Origin: an uncultured Clostridia bacterium
Lineage (GTDB): Bacteria > Bacillota > Clostridia > TANB77 > CAG-508
Direction: 5' to 3'
DNA length: 7,073 nt
NCBI GenBank assembly: GCA_904419095.1
Contig: CAJFQT010000075.1
Location: 1 to 7,073, forward strand
Positions 1-6,275 of the stretch are shown piece by piece; positions within the stretch are counted from its first letter, which is position 1, and the number at the start of each line of letters is the position of its first letter. The notes beneath the pieces were generated by a model. That model did not search any database. It was not told the DNA's origin and was given only the letters and a program-made list of their open reading frames with translations. The position numbers were made by a program, and so were the translations under genes.

Positions 1-2112
1 GACGAACCAACAGGAGCATTAGATACGAAAACTAGTGTACAAATAATGGACATTTTAAAAGAAATTTCAAAAGATAAATTAATAATAATGGTTACACATA
101 ATCCAGATTTAGCTGAAAAATATTCAAGCAGAATTATAAAAATATTAGATGGAGTTATAACAGATGATTCAAATCCATTTGAAAGCAATGAAACAACAGA
201 AAAAGATAAAACAAAAAGAAGAACTTCAATGAAGTTTTTTACAGCTTTTAGATTAAGTTTAAACAATCTTATGACAAAAAAAGGAAGAACAATATTGACG
301 TCTTTTGCAGGAAGTATTGGAATAATAGGAATTGCACTAATTCTTTCAATATCAAATGGAGTTCAAAATTATATAAATAAAGTAGAAGAGGAAACACTTT
401 CATCATACCCAATAACAATTCAAGAATCCACAGTAGATATGACAAGTATGATTGAAAACATAATGGGAGAAAGCGGAGAAAATACGGAAAATAAAGAGAA
501 TGGAAAAATTTATTCAACAGATGTAATGGATGAGATGATTTCTACTTTATCAAGCAAAATGGAAAGCAATAATTTAAAAGAACTAAAGAACTATATTGAA
601 ACTACTGAAAATGATATTAAAAGTCATAGTAATGCTATACAATATAATTATAATTTAAACTTAAATTTGTATAAAGAAGATACAACTAATGGAGTAGTAA
701 AAGTTAATCCAAGTACAGTTATGAATGCATTAGGAATGGGAGACATGGTAGAAGCACAGAATAATTCATCATTAAATGATATGTTTGGAACAAGTTCTAT
801 GAGTATGTCGAATACTAATGTATGGCAAGAGATGTTAGATAATGAAGAATTGCTACATTCACAATATGATGTTTTAGCAGGTACTTGGCCAAAAGCATAT
901 AATGAAGTTGTTTTAATTGTTAATAAGGATAATGAAATAAGTGATTATACACTTTATACATTAGGGCTAAAAGATCAGAAAGAACTAGAAGAAAAATGGA
1001 AAGCAATAGAAAATGGAGAAGAAGTTGAAGAATCTCAAGAAACATCATATACTTATGATGAGTTGTTAAATTTATCTTTTAAACTTATATTAAATTCAGA
1101 CTATTATCAAAAACAAAATAATTTATGGATTGACAAAAGTGAAGACGAAGAATATATGAAAGAAAAAATACAAAATGCTGAAACTATAAAAGTAGTTGGA
1201 ATAATAAGACAGAATGATCAAAGTGTATCAGCAGGAATGAGTAGTGGAATAGGATATATTAAAGATTTAAAAGAATATGTAATAAATAAGTCAAATGAAT
1301 CTGAAATAGTTAAAGAACAAAAAGAAAATCCAGATATAAACATTTTTACAGGAATGGAATTTCCAAAAGAAGGCGAAAATGATGATTTCAATTTTAAAAA
1401 TTTAACACAAGAACAACAGATGGCTTTGAACAACTTGAGTCAAGAAGAAATGGTGAAATTAATGGAAGCATATACTGAAAATAGAAATGCATCTTATGAA
1501 AGCAATCTTCAAAAATTAGGTGCAATCGATTTAGATAGTCCTTCTTCTATTAACATATATCCAAAAGATTTTGATAGTAAAGATAAAATATCACAAGCTA
1601 TAGAAAATTATAATCAAAAACAAAGAGATGAAGGCGAAGAAGAGAATGTGATAAATTATACAGATATTGTTGGCGTAATGATGAATTCTGTAAGCAATAT
1701 TATTAATACTATTAGTTATGTATTAATTGCTTTTGTTGCTATTTCTCTAATTGTTTCTTCGATTATGATTGGAATTATAACATATATCTCTGTACTTGAA
1801 AGAACTAAAGAGATAGGAATTTTAAGAGCAATTGGAGCATCTAAAAAGGATATCTCAAGAGTATTTAATGCTGAAACTTTTATTATTGGATTAATTTCTG
1901 GCTTGATAGGAATAGGTGTTACAGTATTACTAAGTATACCAATAAATAGTTTAATATATAGTTTAACAGGTGTAGCTGTTAATGTTTCATTACCATTTGG
2001 AGCTGGAGTAATATTAGTTGCAATTAGTATGTTTTTAACAATTATTGCAGGTTTGATACCAGCAAAAATGGCAAGCAAGAAAGACCCAGTTGAGGCTTTG
2101 AGGACTGAATAA
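1..2112 (+). CDS. ABC transporter, fused ATPase-permease (MacB/FtsX type), 3' part; start outside window
   Basis: The reading frame is open from base 1, so the gene begins upstream; 703 residues are visible. They open inside the nucleotide-binding domain with the Walker B/catalytic Glu and D-loop (DEPTGALD, residues 1-8) followed by the H-loop histidine (VTHNP, His33). Roughly 150 N-terminal residues carrying Walker A and the signature motif are missing. A linker leads to a first membrane segment (about 97-118), a long external domain (about 120-570), then three membrane segments (about 572-595, 626-648, 666-686). The FtsX-family motif ERTKEIGILRAIGASKKD follows the second segment, and the C-terminus KKDPVEALRTE is typical of the family. 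The order ATPase, one helix, large external domain, three helices is that of MacB-like mechanotransmitting transporters, which extrude peptides, antibiotics or lipids rather than import. The substrate cannot be read here. The external domain is rich in Asn, Glu and Ser and has no recognised subdomain. The gene ends at a strong hairpin terminator, so it is probably last in its operon. Confidence 0.93.
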   Translation, partial: DEPTGALDTKTSVQIMDILKEISKDKLIIMVTHNPDLAEKYSSRIIKILDGVITDDSNPFESNETTEKDKTKRRTSMKFFTAFRLSLNNLMTKKGRTILTSFAGSIGIIGIALILSISNGVQNYINKVEEETLSSYPITIQESTVDMTSMIENIMGESGENTENKENGKIYSTDVMDEMISTLSSKMESNNLKELKNYIETTENDIKSHSNAIQYNYNLNLNLYKEDTTNGVVKVNPSTVMNALGMGDMVEAQNNSSLNDMFGTSSMSMSNTNVWQEMLDNEELLHSQYDVLAGTWPKAYNEVVLIVNKDNEISDYTLYTLGLKDQKELEEKWKAIENGEEVEESQETSYTYDELLNLSFKLILNSDYYQKQNNLWIDKSEDEEYMKEKIQNAETIKVVGIIRQNDQSVSAGMSSGIGYIKDLKEYVINKSNESEIVKEQKENPDINIFTGMEFPKEGENDDFNFKNLTQEQQMALNNLSQEEMVKLMEAYTENRNASYESNLQKLGAIDLDSPSSINIYPKDFDSKDKISQAIENYNQKQRDEGEEENVINYTDIVGVMMNSVSNIINTISYVLIAFVAISLIVSSIMIGIITYISVLERTKEIGILRAIGASKKDISRVFNAETFIIGLISGLIGIGVTVLLSIPINSLIYSLTGVAVNVSLPFGAGVILVAISMFLTIIAGLIPAKMASKKDPVEALRTE

Positions 2113-2116
2113 GATG

Positions 2117-2184
2117 AAAAATCTACCATTCGATGGAATAGATTTAATAATACCAAATCTATTCCATCGAATAGTAGATTTTTT
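2117..2184 (+). terminator. Long-stem intrinsic terminator after the ABC transporter gene
   Basis: Arms 2117-2145 and 2155-2183 pair over 29 positions with one C/A mismatch (2127/2173), around a 9-nt loop. The left arm begins with five A and the right arm ends in six T (2179-2184). It starts 5 bp after the stop codon. The A-tract on one side and T-tract on the other would also let it terminate transcription on the other strand. The stem is much longer than the usual 7-12 bp. Confidence 0.85.
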
Positions 2185-2235
2185 ACAAAAGAAAACTAGT
2201 AATTTGTTGCTGAGATTTTAGTATACAAAATTAAC

Positions 2236-2264
2236 TTTACTTATACTATAAAATATGGCATAAT
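2236..2264 (+). promoter_or_regulatory. SigA-type extended -10 promoter for the 62-aa gene
   Basis: A -35 box TTTACT (2236-2241) and -10 box CATAAT (2259-2264) are separated by 17 bp, with an extended -10 TG at 2256-2257. Transcription would start near 2271, about 27 nt before the ATG at 2298. The position between the upstream terminator and an excellent ribosome binding site supports it. Confidence 0.6.
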
Positions 2265-2297
2265 ATAAGTATAATAAAACATTAGGAGGGTTAGAAT

Positions 2298-2486
2298 ATG
2301 TCAAAGATAATAGCTGAAGTTAAAGTAAATGAAGATGCAATTCCATTGGAAGAGATTTTTCAAGAACTTAAACAAAAAGATTATTCCAAGGAAATAATGA
2401 TTAGACCATTTACACTTGATATTTTATTTGACAAGACAGAAGACCTTGTAAGGTTTGCTGAATTTGTACACCAGTACCAAAAATAA
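2298..2486 (+). CDS. Small protein of unknown function (62 aa)
   Basis: I do not recognise this protein. It is preceded by AGGAGGG at 2284-2290, 7 nt before the ATG, which makes the start convincing. It has its own promoter upstream and a compact terminator 7 bp after the stop, so it looks like a monocistronic transcript. The sequence is soluble in character: no signal peptide, no membrane segment, no cysteines. It has a beta-like start (SKIIAEVKVNE), an acidic helix (IPLEEIFQELKQ), a short strand (EIMIRPFTLDILF) and a closing amphipathic helix (DLVRFAEFVHQYQ). This would fit a small alpha/beta fold or a protein-binding adaptor, but that is inference from residue pattern only. It is flanked by unrelated genes, so context gives no role. 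Confidence 0.8.
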   Translation: MSKIIAEVKVNEDAIPLEEIFQELKQKDYSKEIMIRPFTLDILFDKTEDLVRFAEFVHQYQK

Positions 2487-2493
2487 CCAGTTA

Positions 2494-2520
2494 GGCTCCA
2501 ATTTGGAGCCTTCAATTTTT
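2494..2520 (+). terminator. Intrinsic terminator of the 62-aa gene
   Basis: The perfect 7-bp stem GGCTCCA/TGGAGCC (2494-2500 and 2504-2510) has a 3-nt loop and is followed by TTCAATTTTT. It begins 7 bp after the stop codon. It is one of the most GC-rich short runs in this AT-rich stretch, as expected for a rho-independent terminator. Confidence 0.88.
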
Positions 2521-2562
2521 AATTATTAAAAAAAGCAAAGTTTACCGACAAGTTACAATTTT

Positions 2563-2604
2563 AAAATTACTTTATACAAAAGTATAGAGTAATTTTTCTT
2601 TTTA
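2563..2604 (+). terminator. Second terminator-like hairpin downstream of the 62-aa gene
   Basis: Arms 2563-2577 and 2582-2596 form a 15-bp stem with one T-G wobble (2572/2587) and an AAAA loop, followed by TTCTTTTTTA-type sequence to 2604. The stem is AT-rich, but the uninterrupted pairing plus T-tract is the form of an intrinsic terminator. It may be a backup to the one at 2494-2520 or the end of a small transcript. Confidence 0.55.
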
Positions 2605-2645
2605 TAGGATTATAATTGAAATAATAATTTATCGCTAAATTAAAC

Positions 2646-2674
2646 TTGCTAAAAATATCGACATACGCTATAAC
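2646..2674 (+). promoter_or_regulatory. Candidate distal promoter (TTGCTA-17-TATAAC)
   Basis: TTGCTA (2646-2651), a 17-bp spacer and TATAAC (2669-2674) match the SigA consensus at 4/6 and 5/6. It would start transcription near 2681, leaving a leader of about 220 nt before the vanY-like gene. Chance matches are common at this base composition, so support is limited. Confidence 0.35.
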
Positions 2675-2771
2675 ATATGTATATATTGTAAAAAGCAGAG
2701 TAAATGAAAGTTTATGATGCAAATTACAAAAGTGCTTACATTAGAATTTTTAGGAAAAAGATAAAATAATG

Positions 2772-2800
2772 TAGAAATCAAGAATAAAATATGTTAAACT
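2772..2800 (+). promoter_or_regulatory. Candidate proximal promoter of the vanY-like operon
   Basis: TAGAAA (2772-2777), a 17-bp spacer and TAAACT (2795-2800), with an extended -10 TG at 2792-2793. The predicted start near 2807 gives a leader of about 97 nt. That leader contains two inverted repeats (2812-2852 and 2862-2889). The boxes are 4/6 matches each; the extended -10 and placement make it the better of the two candidates here. Confidence 0.4.
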
Positions 2801-2811
2801 ATTAGTGAATA

Positions 2812-2852
2812 AAATAATTTAAAATATAAATATACTTCAAATTAAATTATTT
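2812..2852 (+). repeat. 11-bp inverted repeat in the vanY leader
   Basis: AAATAATTTAA (2812-2822) and its exact complement TTAAATTATTT (2842-2852) flank a 19-nt spacer. It lies immediately after the predicted transcription start and could be a weak leader hairpin or a repressor site. All arm bases are A or T, so chance is possible. Confidence 0.4.
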
Positions 2853-2903
2853 AAAAGTAAATTCCTTATAAACATTTAGGAATAAGGAAAAAAGGATGAA
2901 AAA

Positions 2904-3719
2904 ATGATAAAAAATAAAAGGAAAATGAAACAAGAAAAACATATAATAGACAAAAAAACAATTCTACTTATGTTTATACTATTAATAGTACTAACAACCT
3001 TAACAGTGTACTGGAACTATGATAGTAGAACAACTGATTCACCAGTAGCTACTTCAACAAACAGCAATACTATTCAAGAAAAAAATGAAACTAATTCAAT
3101 AATGATAGTAGAAGAAAATCCCAAACCTGAAACTAATGGAAAAATTACAGACTGGAATTTAATTTTGGTAAATAAAAATAATAAAATTCCAGAAAATTTC
3201 AATGTAGAGTTAGAGGAAGTAGAAGACGGGCATTTTGTAGATAAAAGAATTGCAGAATCTTTAAAATTAATGTTATCAGATGCAAGAAAAGAAGGATTAA
3301 ATCCTATAATTTGTTCAAGTTATAGAACACAGGAAAAACAAGAAAAATTATATTCAGACAAAGTAAAAGAATATTTAAAACTTAAATATAATCAAGAACA
3401 AGCAGAGAACTTAGCATCATACTGGGTTGCAATACCTGGAACAGGAGAACATCAAACTGGTCTTGCTGTAGATATTGTTTCAAGCAATTACCAAATTTTA
3501 GATGAAGAACAAGAACACACCAAGGAGCAACAGTGGTTAATAGATAATTCATATAAATACGGTTTTGTATTAAGATATCCAACAGAAAAGAAAGATTTAA
3601 CAATGATAAATTACGAGCCGTGGCATTATAGATATGTAGGAATAGAAAATGCACAATATATGAAAGAAAAAAATATCTGTTTAGAAGAGTATATTGAATA
3701 TTTAAGAAAGTTTGAGTAA
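2904..3719 (+). CDS. VanY-like D,D-carboxypeptidase (peptidase M15B), membrane-anchored
   Basis: This 271-residue protein should remove the terminal D-Ala from peptidoglycan stem peptides outside the membrane. A basic N-terminus (residues 1-18) precedes one hydrophobic segment (about 19-36, ILLMFILLIVLTTLTV). There is no lipobox, so it is probably an uncleaved signal anchor. A low-complexity Ser/Thr/Asn linker (about 40-80) leads to the M15B domain (about 85-260). The zinc site is complete: His183 and Asp190 in GEHQTGLAVD, and Glu238/His241 in EPWHYRYVG, with Glu238 the expected catalytic base. The SSYR motif (138-141) is the usual substrate-side arginine. The start at 2904 has AAAGGA 7 nt upstream; a second ATG (2925) has poorer spacing. 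There is no van cluster around it, so this is likely housekeeping wall trimming, not glycopeptide resistance. It is 18 bp from the DnaB-like gene and probably cotranscribed with it. Confidence 0.92.
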   Translation: MIKNKRKMKQEKHIIDKKTILLMFILLIVLTTLTVYWNYDSRTTDSPVATSTNSNTIQEKNETNSIMIVEENPKPETNGKITDWNLILVNKNNKIPENFNVELEEVEDGHFVDKRIAESLKLMLSDARKEGLNPIICSSYRTQEKQEKLYSDKVKEYLKLKYNQEQAENLASYWVAIPGTGEHQTGLAVDIVSSNYQILDEEQEHTKEQQWLIDNSYKYGFVLRYPTEKKDLTMINYEPWHYRYVGIENAQYMKEKNICLEEYIEYLRKFE

Positions 3720-3737
3720 AAAGAAGGGAGTATTACG

Positions 3738-5468
3738 ATGGAAGAAAATCAAATAGAAAAATTATATGATATTCTTGATAGAATGGAAGACGAAGGGAAA
3801 AATTCAGTTAAAATTCAAGAAATAAGAGATTTAATAAAAGAAGGAAGCTTTGTAGAAGCTTTAGAGAAAATAAATGGGTTAGAAGATGAACCAGAAGAAG
3901 AGCTTGAGAAAATAAAAGTAAAGAAAAATGAAGATGAAACTAAAAAAACAATATATCCACCAAAATTACAAAATAATAGTTTAGAAGAAAAATATATTGG
4001 TATATTATTAGATAACCCAAAATTAATAACAAAGTATTATATATTACATGAGGATTGTTATTTTGAAGACCAAGAATTACTTAATATTTATAAAAGTATA
4101 ATATATACAGAAGGTGCAGCATATACACCAGAAATAGCTAAAAAAGGATTCAATTTTTCAAGAGATTCTTTAGATGTATATGATTTAAAACAAAAATTAA
4201 AAGAAAAGGTTCAAAACAAAAAGTATAATATTGAAAAAATATATACTGAAATTTATAAATTATTTATACTAAGAAAAAGTTTTCTAGAAGAACCAGTAAC
4301 AGATATTCAAGAAAAAATTGTTGAGATAATTGACTATAATTTATATGATAAAATGTCAATAGAAGAAGTAAAAAATGCTATTACACAAGTAAGTGTAACT
4401 CAAAAGTTTAAACAAGCAGTTTTAAATGAAAAATTAACAGAATTTTTAGAAAGTGATGAAAACAATCTAGCAAATGGTTTAACACTTCCATTTCCAATAT
4501 TATCAGAAGTCTTCAAAGGAATAAGAAAAGGCGAAACTATGGCCTTTGCTATGCCTTCAAATGCAGGAAAAAGTAGGTTTACAATTAATCTAGCAGCATA
4601 TGTGGCACTAGTTCATAAGAAAAAGGTATTAGTAATCTCAAATGAAATGTCTGAGGAAAAAATGAAACTATGTTTATTAACAACAATAATAAATAATAAG
4701 GACATACAAAAAATACATGGATATGATATACACAAAAATGAAACAGAATTGCTTGAATTTAAATTTAGACCAGATAACGAAAATGAAGTAAAAACTGACG
4801 AGAATGGATTTGTGTTACAAGAAGAAGGGGAAAGTAGAAAAGATTTTGTAAATAGATTAGCAGGAGTTTCAACAGAATTTAATAAAATTGTTGCAATAAC
4901 AAATTGGGTAGAAAAAGAATTAAATAATTCAATATATTTTATAAACATCACTGACCATACAAATGATGAATTGCAAAAAGTTATTATGAACTACTATTAT
5001 AAAGAAAAAATAGAATATGTTTTTTATGATACACTAAAAACAGACACAGCCAATATTGGTAATGGAGAAGAAATAAAAAGGACTGCAACAATATTATCTA
5101 ACATTGCGCAAAACTATGGTATATACATATGTTCTACATTGCAATTGACAGAAAGTTCTACAATGCCAATTAATTTAAATATAAATGATTTAGCAGTAAG
5201 TAGAACTGTAAAAGAAGTATTAGATACACTATGCTTATTAAAACAAATAGTAAAAGAAGATTTGAACAAATATGAGTATTCACTTCAAGAAGTAGATACA
5301 AAATTTTATGATTTAAAAGAGTATGATGATCCAGATGTAAGATACTATGCTTGTGTAGTTGATAAAAACAGAGCAGGTGCAAAGCCAAAAGTTCTATTTA
5401 GATTAAATCTAGCATATAACTATTGGGAAGAATTAGGATATCTAAGATTAAAAACTGAAAATACATAA
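3738..5468 (+). CDS. Divergent DnaB-family RecA-fold ATPase (helicase-like), 576 aa
   Basis: It has GGGAG 7 nt before the ATG. Residues 1-75 are a charged helical region not found in DnaB. Residues about 80-180 match the DnaB N-terminal domain (LEEKYIGILLDNPKLI, then an acidic CYFED segment and LLNIYKSII). A linker leads to the RecA-like domain (about 245-565). It carries Walker A AMPSNAGKS (271-279, Ala for the first Gly), the catalytic-Glu strand VLVISNEMS (Glu303, compare DnaB SLEMS), a Walker B-like YVFYDTLKT (Asp431), the sensor strand STLQLTES (Gln469, compare ALSQLSR) and DKNRAG (542-547, compare AKNRNG, the arginine-finger region). An insertion at about 320-395 enlarges the gap between the catalytic Glu and Walker B. 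DnaB proteins are usually about 440-470 residues, so this is long and divergent. It is likely a ring-forming ATPase acting on nucleic acid, but it may be a non-helicase relative. It probably shares a transcript with vanY; the reason is unknown. Confidence 0.85.
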   Translation: MEENQIEKLYDILDRMEDEGKNSVKIQEIRDLIKEGSFVEALEKINGLEDEPEEELEKIKVKKNEDETKKTIYPPKLQNNSLEEKYIGILLDNPKLITKYYILHEDCYFEDQELLNIYKSIIYTEGAAYTPEIAKKGFNFSRDSLDVYDLKQKLKEKVQNKKYNIEKIYTEIYKLFILRKSFLEEPVTDIQEKIVEIIDYNLYDKMSIEEVKNAITQVSVTQKFKQAVLNEKLTEFLESDENNLANGLTLPFPILSEVFKGIRKGETMAFAMPSNAGKSRFTINLAAYVALVHKKKVLVISNEMSEEKMKLCLLTTIINNKDIQKIHGYDIHKNETELLEFKFRPDNENEVKTDENGFVLQEEGESRKDFVNRLAGVSTEFNKIVAITNWVEKELNNSIYFINITDHTNDELQKVIMNYYYKEKIEYVFYDTLKTDTANIGNGEEIKRTATILSNIAQNYGIYICSTLQLTESSTMPINLNINDLAVSRTVKEVLDTLCLLKQIVKEDLNKYEYSLQEVDTKFYDLKEYDDPDVRYYACVVDKNRAGAKPKVLFRLNLAYNYWEELGYLRLKTENT

Positions 5469-5506
5469 AAATTTAAATAAAAATGAGTAGTTTAGAAAAA
5501 TATGTA

Positions 5507-5517
5507 TATAATATAAT
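5507..5517 (+). promoter_or_regulatory. Overlapping TATAAT boxes before the antitoxin gene
   Basis: Two exact TATAAT hexamers (5507-5512 and 5512-5517) share one base, 30-40 bp before the TTG start. No good -35 is found at 16-18 bp spacing. The antitoxin gene may have its own weak promoter, or may rely on read-through from the vanY/DnaB-like operon, since no terminator separates them. Confidence 0.3.
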
Positions 5518-5546
5518 TAACAAAATTTATAAGGTTGGTGATTATA

Positions 5547-5801
5547 TTGATACAAATAAAACCAGTGTCAGATTTACAAAATGATTTTAACTCAATAGAA
5601 AATTCAGTTTTAAACGAAGGAGAAACTATATATTTAACAAAAAATGGATATGGCTCAATGGTTATGATGAGTTTAAATGAATTTTCGAAATTGACAGAAA
5701 AATCTAAAGATGTTTTTAGTCAAGAAATGGATACAAACAAAAGAAGCGGGCATATTGAAATTATTTCAAAGCCTAAAAAAGTAACAGATGAAGATGATTA
5801 G
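5547..5801 (+). CDS. Phd/YefM-family antitoxin, no toxin gene adjacent
   Basis: The 84-residue protein begins IQIKPVSDLQNDF, the usual start of this family, and continues through the core ETIYLTKNGYGSMVMMSLNEF (residues about 26-46). In that core the N-terminal dimer domain binds operator DNA. The C-terminal tail (about 50-84) is charged and probably disordered until bound to a toxin, as in Phd and YefM. No ATG exists near the family start. I choose the TTG at 5547 because GGTGAT (5537-5542) and AAGG (5531-5534) lie upstream. The in-frame TTG at 5535 and GTG at 5538 would add four residues but have no Shine-Dalgarno before them. A RelE/YoeB or Doc toxin normally overlaps or follows, yet 5802-5939 has no such frame and ends in a terminator. 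It may be an orphan regulator, or its toxin may be elsewhere. It lies 78 bp after the DnaB-like gene. Confidence 0.85.
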   Translation: MIQIKPVSDLQNDFNSIENSVLNEGETIYLTKNGYGSMVMMSLNEFSKLTEKSKDVFSQEMDTNKRSGHIEIISKPKKVTDEDD

Positions 5802-5871
5802 TTCAATAAATAAGCGAGGATTATTTGAATTTAAAATAACAATATTAACTCCAGTATAGTATAAAATATGG

Positions 5872-5919
5872 AAAAGAGGATATTTAGTCACATAGAAAAT
5901 GATAAATATTCTCTTTTTT
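5872..5919. terminator. Shared bidirectional terminator between convergent genes
   Basis: Arms 5872-5886 and 5903-5917 pair over 15 positions with one G-T wobble (5879/5910), around a 16-nt loop. The right arm ends in six T (5914-5919) and the left arm opens with A-rich sequence. It sits between the + strand antitoxin gene (ends 5801) and the - strand ferredoxin gene (stop at 5940), so it can serve both. Confidence 0.75.
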
Positions 5920-5939
5920 GTTACAATTCAGTTAATTAT

Positions 5940-6128
5940 TTATTTTAAAATTAATGCTTTCTTAGGACAAAAATTTGAACATTTGCCACATCCGATACAT
6001 TTTTCTAAATCTACAACTGGAGCGTTGTTTTCTGTTTGTGACAATGCTCCCACAGGGCAAATTCTTACAGCTGGGCATTTATGGTTTTGTGGGCAATTTT
6101 TGATTAATACTTCTATTTTTCTATCCAT
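5940..6128 (-). CDS. Small [4Fe-4S] ferredoxin-type protein
   Basis: The 62-residue protein is a low-potential electron carrier by type. The C-terminal half has a complete cluster motif CxxCxxCxxxCP (Cys44, 47, 50, 54). The N-terminal half has an irregular set, Cys12-x5-Cys18-x5-Cys24-Pro, with CPQNHKCPAVRICP in place of CxxCxxCxxxCP. If the usual exchange of last cysteines holds, the first cluster has four ligands (Cys44, 47, 50 and 24), while the second has only Cys12, 18 and 54 and needs another ligand, perhaps His16, or is a 3Fe-4S cluster; this is inference. AGGAGGTG (complement of 6135-6142) lies 6 nt before the ATG, so the start is firm. It has its own extended -10 promoter. It stands alone with no redox enzyme partner beside it, so its partner is unknown. 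Confidence 0.93.
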   Translation of the reverse strand: MDRKIEVLIKNCPQNHKCPAVRICPVGALSQTENNAPVVDLEKCIGCGKCSNFCPKKALILK

Positions 6129-6193
6129 CTATTACACCTCCTATTAATATAGATACTTTAAAATTTATTCATTCTAATCTATTAATATTATTT

Positions 6194-6222
6194 ATTTTAG
6201 CATATGTATATATTTTTTACAA
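6194..6222 (-). promoter_or_regulatory. Extended -10 promoter of the ferredoxin gene
   Basis: Read on the - strand: TTGTAA (6222-6217), a 17-bp spacer and TAAAAT (6199-6194), with the extended -10 TG at 6202-6201. The predicted start near 6187 gives a leader of about 58 nt to the ATG at 6128. Confidence 0.6.
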
Positions 6223-6275
6223 ATTATATTTATATCAATTTTTATACTATTCTACAGAATTAAGACTAAACTTTA

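Larger units (their letters stand above)
2521..2903. other. Gene-poor intergenic region before the vanY-like gene
   Basis: About 380 bp without a convincing gene. It holds a second terminator-like hairpin (2563-2604), two candidate promoters (2646-2674 and 2772-2800), an 11-bp inverted repeat (2812-2822/2842-2852), and a 7-bp inverted repeat (2862-2868/2883-2889) just ahead of the ribosome binding site. A 21-codon ATG frame at 2704-2769 has no usable Shine-Dalgarno and I do not call it. No known riboswitch core is visible. Confidence 0.6.

Noticed and set aside
1716..2156. Long open frame on the - strand opposite the ABC permease
   Set aside because: It is a shadow of the membrane-segment coding sequence, with no ribosome binding site, and it crosses the terminator hairpin.
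2534..2560. GCAAAG near 2535 as part of a cyclic-di-GMP riboswitch
   Set aside because: Only a six-base resemblance to the riboswitch core; the flanking conserved bases and stems are absent.
2704..2769. 21-residue basic peptide frame in the gap before the vanY-like gene
   Set aside because: No usable ribosome binding site, very short, and such frames are expected by chance in AT-rich DNA.
2904..3719. Glycopeptide-resistance gene call for the vanY-like carboxypeptidase
   Set aside because: No vanH/A/X, vanR/S or similar genes are nearby; M15B carboxypeptidases are common housekeeping enzymes in Clostridia.
5483..5584. 33-codon ATG frame spanning the gap after the DnaB-like gene and overlapping the antitoxin start
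   Set aside because: The peptide looks protein-like, but there is no Shine-Dalgarno (upstream is all A/T) and it overlaps the better supported antitoxin in another frame.
5855..5871. 17-bp near repeat (16 of 17) of the promoter spacer at 2242-2258
   Set aside because: It consists almost only of A and T, has no -35/-10 pair in the second copy, and is plausible by chance at this composition.
5868..5948. 26-codon ATG frame running into the shared terminator (a possible toxin remnant)
   Set aside because: It has no ribosome binding site, spans a hairpin terminator and resembles no toxin family.
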